NCBI RefSeq assembly: GCF_002209565.1 | Contig: NZ_NJIH01000007.1 | Coordinates: 248,001 to 312,000 of the forward strand | From: Candidimonas nitroreducens | Lineage (GTDB): Bacteria; Pseudomonadota; Gammaproteobacteria; Burkholderiales; Burkholderiaceae_B | DNA length: 64,000 bases | Reading direction: 5' to 3' | In this document: in pieces, positions 56,764 to 64,000 of the stretch | Layout of the letters: each line of letters begins with the position of its first letter | Numbering within the stretch: the first letter of the stretch is position 1 | Made by a program: the position numbers and the translations under genes | Notes under the pieces: generated by a model | Seen by the model: the letters and a program-made list of their open reading frames with translations, nothing else | Told to the model about the DNA's origin: nothing | The model's database searches: none

Positions 56764-57408
56764 CTAGTTCGAAACGCGCTCGATTTTCCCGCAAGCGATG
56801 GGCAGCGTCACGGCGGCGGGAATGGGGCCCAGGGACTTGACGGTGGAAGGCAGTTTCGTGTCGGCAGGCACGCCGTGGATGAAAATTACCCGCTTGTCCA
56901 GGTTCAGGCCCTGGCCCTTGAAGGCCTTGGCGAATGCCGCAGACAGCTCTTTCACGGATACGGTCTGATGGTAGTGGTAGCTGCCGTCGGCGGCCGCCTT
57001 GGGATAATGGCCATGAGCCACGTCCATCGCCGCAGGCATGGTATCGAAGGGCACCATGGTGGTTCCGGCCGCCGGTTCGGTTTCGATCAGATCCACAATG
57101 TGGTCGCCGTTGGTGTCGGCCCCCAGCGTCGGGCAGGTGGCCGCGGCATCGGTGGTGAACCCGTGGAAGTGCTGCCAGTGCACAATATTGCCCGGCGCAT
57201 TCTTGACGCGGATGTCGATGGTGAGCCGATCGCCGTGTATGTCGAAGCGCGCCTCGCCCGTGGTGTCCGATAGCGCCACCTGGCTATTCATGGGCACAAG
57301 ATGCGCCACGTAATGCTCCGCCGGTGCCGCGGCCAGGCTGGCAGTCGAACATGCCAGAGCGCCCGCCACCAGGCTTGCCGCCGCCAGAAGACTTGAGCTT
57401 GCTTTCAT
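56764..57408 (-). CDS. Exported histidine-containing protein, CHRD-like
   Basis: 214 residues from MKASSSLLAAASLVAGALAC with a signal peptide ending near ASLAAA. A beta-sandwich-like part follows (ARFDIHGDRLTIDIRVKNAP) with HWQHFHGF, AHGHYPKA and GSYHYHQ, a distribution of His that could bind metal. CHRD domains are the nearest known fold; the match is loose. AAGGAG is 7 bases before the ATG; a TTG two codons earlier is not needed. It faces the multicopper oxidase tail to tail, 64 bases apart, and may be a partner or substrate. Confidence 0.65.
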   Translation of the reverse strand: MKASSSLLAAASLVAGALACSTASLAAAPAEHYVAHLVPMNSQVALSDTTGEARFDIHGDRLTIDIRVKNAPGNIVHWQHFHGFTTDAAATCPTLGADTNGDHIVDLIETEPAAGTTMVPFDTMPAAMDVAHGHYPKAAADGSYHYHQTVSVKELSAAFAKAFKGQGLNLDKRVIFIHGVPADTKLPSTVKSLGPIPAAVTLPIACGKIERVSN

Positions 57409-57569
57409 TTTCAATCTCCTTAAAGGGCGCCGCGTCCCTTGCGTGGCGTCTGCGCAAGCATCTTAGCGTCATCATGCGCGCAACAGCGGATAAACCGCGT
57501 TGGGATGCGGGGGAATCAGTTACTGCCAGGCTTCGCAAAATCTTCTCGGCATATGAAAAATACGAAAGT

Positions 57570-58934
57570 TCATGCCCTGGTGTGCTGCTCCAGCCAAGCC
57601 GCCAACGCAATCAATTTACTGTCTTGCCCCTTGGCCGCCACAAGCTGAACCCCTATCGGTAGCTTCTCATTCCGGGGCTTTATCGGAAAAGACAGAGCCG
57701 GATTATGGGTCAGATTGAATGCGGGGGTGTAAGGGTTCCACGACATCCAGTCATCGTCAGGCCAACCAACTGGCGTGTTATGCCCCGCTTCGAAAGCAAC
57801 AATGGGTAAGGTTGGAAGCATGAGCACGTCAATGTCGTCAAAGACTTTGTTCAACTCCCCCGCCAAGACATCTCGAGCTTGATTCATACCCATCAACGCG
57901 GTGACATCAATATCACGCGCCGGTTCGACGAAAGTGAGCAGATCAGGATCCAGCTTCCCCCTGGCGTGCTCGGGAACAGCCTGAACCGCCGCAAGGCATC
58001 CTAGCCGATAAAAACGAGCAGCTACCTGAGTAGCCTGCCGAATGTCGAAGTCGACCGTCCGAGTGTCAAAGCCACCGCTCGCTAATATATCCAGCGTTTC
58101 CCGCATGCCTTGCTTGACCGCCGCACAACTGTCCTCCCAACGATGATTCGCAAGCAGGCCGACACGCAAGCTTCCGGAACCAGGGATGGTGTCGAAGATC
58201 GATTCCCTAAGGCCAACTGATGACCAATCCGCTGATTCTGGGCCACTGACTACACGCATTACGTCCGTCAATTCGGCGACACTCGCAGCAATCGGGCCAG
58301 CATGGACAACATTGAAAAATGCACTGGGTTGTGGCACAAGCGGAATCAGCCCGTATGTCGGCTTCAGAGCGAGCGTACCCGTGAAAGCCGCAGGGATACG
58401 CACAGACCCGCCAGCGTCGCTCCCGATGGAAGCACGAACGACTCCCGCAGCAACAGCAGCCGAGCAACCGCCACTGCTGCCACCTGGAGTGAGGGCTGGA
58501 TCCAGAGGGTTACGCGTAATGCCATAACCTGGGCTATCTGTCACGCCCTTCCAGTTAAACTCCGGCGCCCGTGTCTTTGCAAAAAGAACTGCACCCGCGG
58601 CAAGCAGCCGGCCAACAAAAACTGCGTCTTTGTCAGCAAGTTCCGTGGTTGTGACTAAGGAGCCGCGCCGAGTCGGCCACCCTTTGACCGCAGCGAATTC
58701 CTTAACCGTGAAAGGCATGCCATCTAGGGGGCTCAATGGGCTGCCATTCCGCCAACGATCTTCCGAAGCTCTAGCCAGGTTTAAAGCCTTATTTCGATCG
58801 ATGAATGCAAAGGCGTTAAGGCTTGCACCTACTTGCTCCGCATGGAGCAATGCAGATTCAATCACAGCAACTGGTGAAACCCGGCCCCTTCGGTATGCTT
58901 CACGCAAGGCTTCGTAGGATTGTTGATGGAGCAT
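57570..58934 (-). CDS. Amidase signature (AS) family hydrolase
   Basis: 454 residues. The catalytic Lys is in PFTVKEFAAVKGWPT (~80), the Ser-rich loop is TPGGSSGGCSAAVAAG (~155) and the nucleophile Ser is in GSDAGGSVRIPAAF (~178), so the Ser-cisSer-Lys triad is complete. Substrate specificity within the family is wide. The ATG lies in a TGATG overlap with the livF stop, so it is the last gene of the transporter operon. It probably hydrolyses an amide taken up by the transporter. Confidence 0.92.
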   Translation of the reverse strand: MLHQQSYEALREAYRRGRVSPVAVIESALLHAEQVGASLNAFAFIDRNKALNLARASEDRWRNGSPLSPLDGMPFTVKEFAAVKGWPTRRGSLVTTTELADKDAVFVGRLLAAGAVLFAKTRAPEFNWKGVTDSPGYGITRNPLDPALTPGGSSGGCSAAVAAGVVRASIGSDAGGSVRIPAAFTGTLALKPTYGLIPLVPQPSAFFNVVHAGPIAASVAELTDVMRVVSGPESADWSSVGLRESIFDTIPGSGSLRVGLLANHRWEDSCAAVKQGMRETLDILASGGFDTRTVDFDIRQATQVAARFYRLGCLAAVQAVPEHARGKLDPDLLTFVEPARDIDVTALMGMNQARDVLAGELNKVFDDIDVLMLPTLPIVAFEAGHNTPVGWPDDDWMSWNPYTPAFNLTHNPALSFPIKPRNEKLPIGVQLVAAKGQDSKLIALAAWLEQHTRA

Positions 58935-59665
58935 CAATGCACCTCGTTAGTACTCGTTCCAAGATAGATTTCGGTCAGCCGCGGATCATTGGCAAGCTCG
59001 TCTCCTGCGCCGTCTTTGACGATTTTCCCGATCTCGATCAAATAGGCGTGATCAGCTGCCCGCAGCGCCAGACGAGCATTCTGCTCCACCAGCACGATCG
59101 TCAAACCTTCCTGCCTCTTATGTTGGACAATGACGTCCATGATCTGTTGGACAACTAGAGGTGCCAAGCCAATAGAAGGTTCGTCCAGAAGCAGAACCCT
59201 GGGGCGTGCGATCAGGGCGCGACCTATCGCAACCATTTGCTGCTGCCCACCAGAAAGTGTTCCGGCCAATTGGAGTTTTCTTTCCTCGAGAATAGGAAAC
59301 AGGGAATAGATCCGCTTCACTTCTTCCGCAAAATTCAACTGCCGCCGGTTGGCATAGGTGCCCAGTTCCAGGTTGTCCTGCACCGTCATTGAGTTGAACA
59401 GCGATCGCTTCTCGGGAACCAAATACATTCCGCGACGGACGCGCTCTTCGACGGGTGATCGCCCCAGAGGTATTCCATGGAGCGATATCGATCCGGCATC
59501 AGCCAGCAGACCTCCCATGATGGCACGAAGCAATGTAGTTTTGCCTGCACCGTTTGCCCCAATCAAAGAGACCAAATCTCCTTCTTTCACGCTGAAAGAA
59601 ACATCATTAATTGCACGGACGTGCCCATAGGAAACGGAGAGCCCCTCAACTTCGAGCATGGTCAT
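58934..59665 (-). CDS. livF: ABC transporter ATPase, LivF type
   Basis: 243 residues. Walker A GANGAGKTT (~37), Q-loop region, LSGGQQQMVAIGRALIARPR (signature) and VLLLDEPSIGLAPLVVQQI (Walker B) are all present, and the C-terminal IYLGTS is typical of LivF. ATPase of a branched-chain-amino-acid-type (HAAT) importer. ATGA overlap with the fused LivM-LivG gene. Confidence 0.93.
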   Translation of the reverse strand: MTMLEVEGLSVSYGHVRAINDVSFSVKEGDLVSLIGANGAGKTTLLRAIMGGLLADAGSISLHGIPLGRSPVEERVRRGMYLVPEKRSLFNSMTVQDNLELGTYANRRQLNFAEEVKRIYSLFPILEERKLQLAGTLSGGQQQMVAIGRALIARPRVLLLDEPSIGLAPLVVQQIMDVIVQHKRQEGLTIVLVEQNARLALRAADHAYLIEIGKIVKDGAGDELANDPRLTEIYLGTSTNEVH

Positions 59666-61416
59666 ATCTCAGATCCCAGGTAAGCATTGATCACGTCCGG
59701 GTTCTTCTGTACTTCTACAGGAGTTCCTTGTGCCAGCAGGTTCCCAAAGTTCAAAACGAACAGATGATCGGCACATCCCATAACAAGCTCCATGTCATGT
59801 TCGACGATGAGTACTGTCATGCCATCTTCATCTCGCAAGGATTTCAATAAATTCGATAATCGCTCTTTTTCCGCCACGCGCAGGCCCGCTGCCGGCTCAT
59901 CCAGCAGCAGCATGGAGGGGCGCGCCATCAGCGCTCGGGCAACTTCTACCAAGCGCTGACTGCCCAGCGGCAATTCGGACACCTTTTTGCCGGCAACGTC
60001 CAGCAAGCCGACCCGGGCCAAGGCCAATTTCGCCTCCTTCGCGAGTTGGGCTTCTTCCGACTTGTCCAGACCCAATGCCGAACTGAATAGACCGGACCGG
60101 CCATTGATATAGCCACCTATCATGACGTTCTGCAGAACGTCCATATCCTGAACGAGTTGAACATGCTGAAAAGTGCGCGAGATTCCTTTGCGCACGACGT
60201 CGGGGAAATGCTTGGGCAAAGCTTGCCCATTGAGACTCACCTCGCCGCCACTGGCCTTGAGCACCTGGGTCAGAACATTGAACAGTGTTGATTTTCCCGC
60301 CCCGTTCGGACCGATCAGTCCCACAATGGAGCGGCTGGGAACAGACATGTTGACATCGGACAAGGCCGTCAGACCTCCGAACTTCATGGTCACGTTTCGA
60401 ACCACTAAAGTAGCTGGCGGGCGGACAGCCCCAATAGGCCTTTGACTGTGATTGGAACCATCGTTTGGCCTCGTCAGCCCAGGCCGTGAAGACCCCTCCC
60501 GAAAAAGCAATCCATTGGGCCACTTGAGCAAAATTACTATGAGCCCGGCACCGAACACCATAGTTTCCACTTGCCCAGGAAGATGCAGCAGAGTGGCAAT
60601 GACATATTGCGCGGCCAAATCAACACCCGTAAATATCATGCACCCGAGAACCGCACCCAGCGGGCCTGCCGTGCCTCCCAGAACAGCCATAATCAGCAAG
60701 TTGATCGATGCCTCTAGAGAAAAGGCAGAAGGACTCAGGAATTGCATATAGCAGCCATACAAGGCCCCTGCGAGACCACCCAGGGCGGCGGATAATACGA
60801 AGATTTGGGTACGAATGGTCGACACGTTCACACCGAATGCGCTAGCCATGATGTGATTGTTCTTGAACGCTCGGGCAACCCGCCCGATCCGCCCTTGATA
60901 GATGCGGCGATAGCCAATTACCAGCAGAGCAATCACGACCCAGATCGTTAAAGCCGTTTCGCGTGTATTGAAGCCGTGGCCGAATAGAGTTATGGGCTGT
61001 ACCCCGCTCAATCCCGATGCGCCACCTGTCAAGTCCATTGCACCGACAAAGCAGACAGAAATCGCTATGCCGTACGCCAGTGTCGCCAGGGGCAAATAAT
61101 GCCCTTTCAATTGCAGGGTCAATTTAGCCAAGATATAACCGACCAAAGCACAAGCCAGTGTTGCGCAAGCGATAGCAAGGAAAACCGGCACGCCGGCCCT
61201 CATCGTAAGCAAAGCGGAAACATAGGCGCCGAGGCCTAGAAAGGCGGCATGCCCCAGCGATACCTGGCCCGTCGCCATCAGGAACGCCAGACCAATAACC
61301 ACAATGGCATTTACGCCCAACACAGCAACCAACCCAACGTAATAGGTCGATGCAAAGATGATTAACAGCAGAATAAGCGCCCCGATAGAGGCGTAAAGGG
61401 TTTTTTCCTGATTCAT
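59662..61416 (-). CDS. Fused LivM permease and LivG ATPase
   Basis: 584 residues. Residues 1-~310 are a LivM permease with about eight helices and the GLAFLMATGQVSLGHAAFLG and GYRRIYQGRIGRVARAFKNN signatures. A hydrophilic linker of ~25 residues (SRPGLTRPNDGSNHSQRP) joins it to a complete LivG ATPase: GPNGAGKSTLFNVL (~365), SRTFQHVQLVQDMDVLQNV, LPLGSQRLVEVARALMARP and LLLDEPAAGL. The linker and single frame show a true fusion, known also in other importers of this class. It implies a 1:1 permease-ATPase arrangement. Confidence 0.93.
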   Translation of the reverse strand: MNQEKTLYASIGALILLLIIFASTYYVGLVAVLGVNAIVVIGLAFLMATGQVSLGHAAFLGLGAYVSALLTMRAGVPVFLAIACATLACALVGYILAKLTLQLKGHYLPLATLAYGIAISVCFVGAMDLTGGASGLSGVQPITLFGHGFNTRETALTIWVVIALLVIGYRRIYQGRIGRVARAFKNNHIMASAFGVNVSTIRTQIFVLSAALGGLAGALYGCYMQFLSPSAFSLEASINLLIMAVLGGTAGPLGAVLGCMIFTGVDLAAQYVIATLLHLPGQVETMVFGAGLIVILLKWPNGLLFREGSSRPGLTRPNDGSNHSQRPIGAVRPPATLVVRNVTMKFGGLTALSDVNMSVPSRSIVGLIGPNGAGKSTLFNVLTQVLKASGGEVSLNGQALPKHFPDVVRKGISRTFQHVQLVQDMDVLQNVMIGGYINGRSGLFSSALGLDKSEEAQLAKEAKLALARVGLLDVAGKKVSELPLGSQRLVEVARALMARPSMLLLDEPAAGLRVAEKERLSNLLKSLRDEDGMTVLIVEHDMELVMGCADHLFVLNFGNLLAQGTPVEVQKNPDVINAYLGSEI

Positions 61417-61449
61417 CGATTGAGCGCCTTCTTGGCAAAGATAAGAAAT

Positions 61450-62478
61450 TCAATTTTCATCAAGATCAGCACCGTGGCTGGCATTGCGCCAGAGCAGAAT
61501 CGGAATGACCAATGCAAAGACCCAGGCATCCCGGAAAGCGCTGCTAAAGAAGGCCGAAAACGATTCAAAGACACCAACCAGGAAAACACCTACAAGAGAA
61601 AGCGGATATGTGATCAACCCACCCATGACAGCGCCGACAAAGCCCTTGAGCCCGACAATAAATCCCATTTCGTAATTGGCCGTGACCAATGGGGCAAGCA
61701 GCATGCCGCTAAGAGCAGACATGCACGCGGCAATGAAATAGCTGAGACGGCCGACTGTACCGACGGGAATTCCACAGTACTGCGCACCATCTCTGTTCAC
61801 TGATGCTGCCTTCAATGCCTTTCCATACAAGGAATATCGGAAGAACACGAACAATGCGACTGTCATGATCACCGCAGCGAGAAAAATAAAGACGGACTGC
61901 ATGGCAATATCGATACCCAGCGCATTGATATGAGCCGGGCTGATGGGATTGACGGTCATTGGATCTGCTCCCCAGAGCAACAAACCCAGCGGATGCAGAA
62001 TCAAGGTAACCCCGACACTACATGTCAACAGGACTACAGGCGGACTTCCCGGGTTCGGCTCGACGGTCAATTGGTAAATGATTGGCCCCATTGCAGAAAC
62101 CAGCATCAGCGCAGCAAACATCTGCAATGCCATGGAAGAGGAATGAGCGGCAGATATAAGCAAGCCCCAGAGCATCGCGCCCGCCAAGACATATTTGATC
62201 AGCGGCCTAATCGGACTGCGCTTATAAGAAACTGCACGCGCCATGTCGATTGCCATGCATATCACGCCGGTACCGAAAACGACATGAACCAGCGGCGTCA
62301 ATGTTCCTTGGGCAAAGCTGGCGAAGGCCAGCGCACCGAAAGTCAGGTAGTCGCCTTGGGCTATGTTGACCACTCGGGTAGTGGTATATACCAAGACCAG
62401 AGATAGGGCGACCAAGGCATAGATAGCCCCGTTTGTGAGGCCATCCACACCAAGGAAAATGGCAATCGACGAATCCAT
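61450..62478 (-). CDS. livH: ABC transporter permease, LivH type
   Basis: 342 residues, longer than the usual ~300. LGVDGLTNGAIYALVALSLV and TTRVVNIAQGDYLTFGALAF are the N-terminal family signatures, and KGFVGAVMGGLITYPLSLVG is near the C-terminus. About eight to nine membrane helices. The charged insert around residues 75-95 (RAVSYKRSPIRPLIKYV) is unusual and accounts for part of the extra length. GGAG precedes the ATG; 33 bases separate it from the fused gene. Confidence 0.92.
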   Translation of the reverse strand: MDSSIAIFLGVDGLTNGAIYALVALSLVLVYTTTRVVNIAQGDYLTFGALAFASFAQGTLTPLVHVVFGTGVICMAIDMARAVSYKRSPIRPLIKYVLAGAMLWGLLISAAHSSSMALQMFAALMLVSAMGPIIYQLTVEPNPGSPPVVLLTCSVGVTLILHPLGLLLWGADPMTVNPISPAHINALGIDIAMQSVFIFLAAVIMTVALFVFFRYSLYGKALKAASVNRDGAQYCGIPVGTVGRLSYFIAACMSALSGMLLAPLVTANYEMGFIVGLKGFVGAVMGGLITYPLSLVGVFLVGVFESFSAFFSSAFRDAWVFALVIPILLWRNASHGADLDEN

Positions 62479-62492
62479 ACCCGCTCCGCGCT

Positions 62493-63671
62493 TTATTTCT
62501 CGAGAGGCACGAACTGCCCGCCTTTGACCTGGGCCAGCAGCAAAGTGCGTTTGTCCAGCCCCACGTGATCCGTCGGCGAGTAGTTGAAGATCCCCACAGA
62601 GCCCGCATATTCATGCGTCTGTTCCAGCTCATCGCGCAAGTCTTTACGAACCTGGGCGAGGCTCCCCTCCTTCTTGCCGGAGGCGACGTAACGCTTCATT
62701 GCATTGACTGCCAGGCCGATGGCATCGTAGCCTTGGGACGCGAACATCTCGGCTTTACCTTGTCCATACTTGGCGTTATAAGCCGCGACAAAGTCCCCAA
62801 TTGACTTTTTCAATGGATTGTTGGGGGCGAGGAACTTGTACAAGGTAATAGGCGTCACCCCGACGATTGCGCCTTCCACGGCCGATTTTCCTATCGTAAT
62901 GAATGCATTCGTCGCCGACCCCGCCCCATGGTATATCGGGCCTTTATATCCAACTCGCTTGAGAGCTGCCTGCACCAGCGACGCCGACGGGGGTATAGCG
63001 TGGATATAGACTGCATCGGGCTTGGACTGCAGGACTTTCAGTGCCTGGGGTATGAAGTTGGTGTCGGCACGCCCGAACCGTTCGATATCGACGATCTTCA
63101 CGCCCTTTTTTTGTGAAAACGCCTTCATTTCCATCAAGCCGCCTTCACCATAAGCATCGTCGAGCCCCATGAAAGCCAAGGTTTTGACGCCGTGTGCAGC
63201 CATGTAGTCAAGAGTATGGTTGATCATCAAACGATCGGTGATCGGTGTCTTGAAGGTATAAGTCTTTTCCGCAATGGGCTCCACGACGTCGGCCGAAGAA
63301 GCCATCGAGAGAGTCGGTGTTCTCTCCACTTCAGAAACCTTGCTGACGGCCATCGACGATGGCGTAGTCGTGCAGCAGATTACGAAGTCGGCTTTATCTT
63401 CTTGAATTGCCTTCCGGACAAGCGTGACCGACCTGGTCGGATCCGACGCATCATCGTATTGGACAAATCTAACTCTGAAGGGCAAGCCCTTCTGCGCGGC
63501 GAGTTGCTGCTCGTAAAGCGCAATCGCAGCATTGGCGGGCGTGCCTATGGTCGATGCAGCACCAGTAGCCGCTGTGACAATACCGATCGTGAATACCGGC
63601 TCGTCCTGCGCATAGACGCTTGTTGTCCCAAGCAGCAAAAGGGAGCCGACAAGAATTTTTGAAAACTGCAT
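62493..63671 (-). CDS. Periplasmic binding protein of the branched-chain-type ABC importer
   Basis: 392 residues with signal peptide MQFSKILVGSLLLLGTTSVY cleaved near AQDEP. IGIVTAATGAASTIGTPANA, the FVICCTTTPSSMAVSKVSEV loop (binding-site Ser/Thr), then LAFMGLDDAYGEGGLMEMKA are typical of Peripla_BP_6. The ligand is not necessarily an amino acid: the co-transcribed amidase and divergent flavin reductase suggest an amide or aromatic compound. GGAGG lies just before the ATG. First gene of the operon. Confidence 0.92.
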   Translation of the reverse strand: MQFSKILVGSLLLLGTTSVYAQDEPVFTIGIVTAATGAASTIGTPANAAIALYEQQLAAQKGLPFRVRFVQYDDASDPTRSVTLVRKAIQEDKADFVICCTTTPSSMAVSKVSEVERTPTLSMASSADVVEPIAEKTYTFKTPITDRLMINHTLDYMAAHGVKTLAFMGLDDAYGEGGLMEMKAFSQKKGVKIVDIERFGRADTNFIPQALKVLQSKPDAVYIHAIPPSASLVQAALKRVGYKGPIYHGAGSATNAFITIGKSAVEGAIVGVTPITLYKFLAPNNPLKKSIGDFVAAYNAKYGQGKAEMFASQGYDAIGLAVNAMKRYVASGKKEGSLAQVRKDLRDELEQTHEYAGSVGIFNYSPTDHVGLDKRTLLLAQVKGGQFVPLEK

Positions 63672-63760
63672 AGTGCCTCCATGTGCGAAACGGTTTGTTA
63701 TGTAGCACAGGCCCCACTGGAGTCTGCCGGCGAATTATGTTCAACATGCAACAGAGCCTC

Positions 63761-63776
63761 TGTATCTCGTGATACG
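63761..63776. promoter_or_regulatory. Inverted repeat, operator copy 1
   Basis: TGTATC-TCGT-GATACG, nearly the same as the repeat at 63835-63852. It lies 90 bases before the binding-protein gene (minus strand). Confidence 0.6.
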
Positions 63777-63834
63777 GGACGAGCTTATTTGCGGGTTTTC
63801 CCTGCCCAGATGCCTATAGAAATTTTTCTGACTG

Positions 63835-63852
63835 ATGTATCTCTCGATACAT
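63835..63852. promoter_or_regulatory. Inverted repeat, operator copy 2
   Basis: ATGTATC-TCTC-GATACAT is perfect over 7-bp arms and lies 62 bases before the flavin reductase ATG. With copy 1 (centres 75 bases apart) it forms a pair between divergent genes, so one regulator may control both. Confidence 0.65.
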
Positions 63853-63913
63853 GAACTTGGCCAAGGCTGCCTATAAAGTTCAATGCATTACATTCCGCAC
63901 AGACAATACCGAC

Positions 63914-64000
63914 ATGAACACCCTCCCTATCAGCTCACAGAAATTCCGTTCTCTAATGGGGCGGTTCATCACCGGCGTGACCGTGATTGCGGCTCCCAAC
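63914..64000 (+). CDS. Flavin reductase-domain protein, N-terminal 29 codons
   Basis: The frame reads MNTLPISSQKFRSLMGRFIT, then GVTVIAAPN, up to the window end. FRxxMGRFxTGVTVI is the start of the flavin reductase family (small FMN/FAD reductases that feed two-component monooxygenases). The remaining ~130 residues are outside the window. It is divergent from the ABC importer operon with a shared regulatory region, so a flavin-dependent monooxygenase may follow it. Confidence 0.8.
   Translation, partial: MNTLPISSQKFRSLMGRFITGVTVIAAPN

Overview
The window comes from a GC-rich betaproteobacterium, most likely a member of Burkholderiales/Alcaligenaceae (Bordetella-Achromobacter-Pusillimonas type). 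This is an inference from the complete atpIBEFHAGDC operon, the hemE, priA, hemA-prfA-prmC and ttcA neighbourhoods, several Bug-type tripartite tricarboxylate receptors, and much CoA-ester catabolism. No rRNA, CRISPR array or complete insertion sequence is visible. One tRNA (Phe) is present.

Layout. 1-2.3 kb: the start of a class III CoA-transferase facing a nitronate monooxygenase/enoyl-CoA hydratase pair. 2.3-13 kb: a small protein behind a clear promoter, rep helicase, priA, an extremely AT-rich interval with DnaA-box-like sites, hemE, a Fis-HTH regulator without an AAA+ domain, a GntR regulator with two winged helices, and an omega-amino-acid aminotransferase. 13-21 kb: the whole F1Fo ATP synthase operon on the minus strand. 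21-34 kb: housekeeping and envelope genes (enoyl-CoA hydratase, M61 peptidase, FAD oxidoreductase, folB, ttcA, a large MscS channel, ubiX, grxD, prmC, prfA, hemA).

From tRNA-Phe (34.6 kb) onward the content becomes accessory. A 2.5 kb islet lies between the tRNA-Phe 3' flank and a degenerate copy of that flank. It carries a broken rhuM gene and two toxin-antitoxin pairs (ParDE type and GNAT/DUF1778 type). After it come an MDR oxidoreductase, a Bug receptor, a sulfatase, a truncated FAD-linked oxidase, a LysR gene, a transposase remnant, a GFA-family protein and a second Bug receptor.

44.5-51 kb is a CoA-ester catabolic locus: an IclR regulator, two class III CoA-transferases, an enoyl-CoA hydratase and a tandem hot-dog thioesterase. 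A decayed relative of the same hydratase lies on the other side of the IclR gene. Pairs of IclR-like 15-mers with the same 20-bp spacing sit in front of both the regulator and the operon, so the locus looks like one substrate-responsive unit.

51-57.5 kb: SRPBCC protein, MFS transporter, Mug glycosylase, an RCC1-repeat gene followed 10 bp later by a multicopper oxidase, and a convergent exported histidine-rich protein. 57.5-64 kb: a branched-chain-type ABC uptake operon with a fused LivM-LivG protein and an amidase, divergent from a flavin reductase, with two copies of a TGTATC-N4-GATAC(A) inverted repeat between them. The 44.5-51 and 57.5-64 kb stretches look visibly less GC-rich than the core genes, which fits acquisition by transfer.
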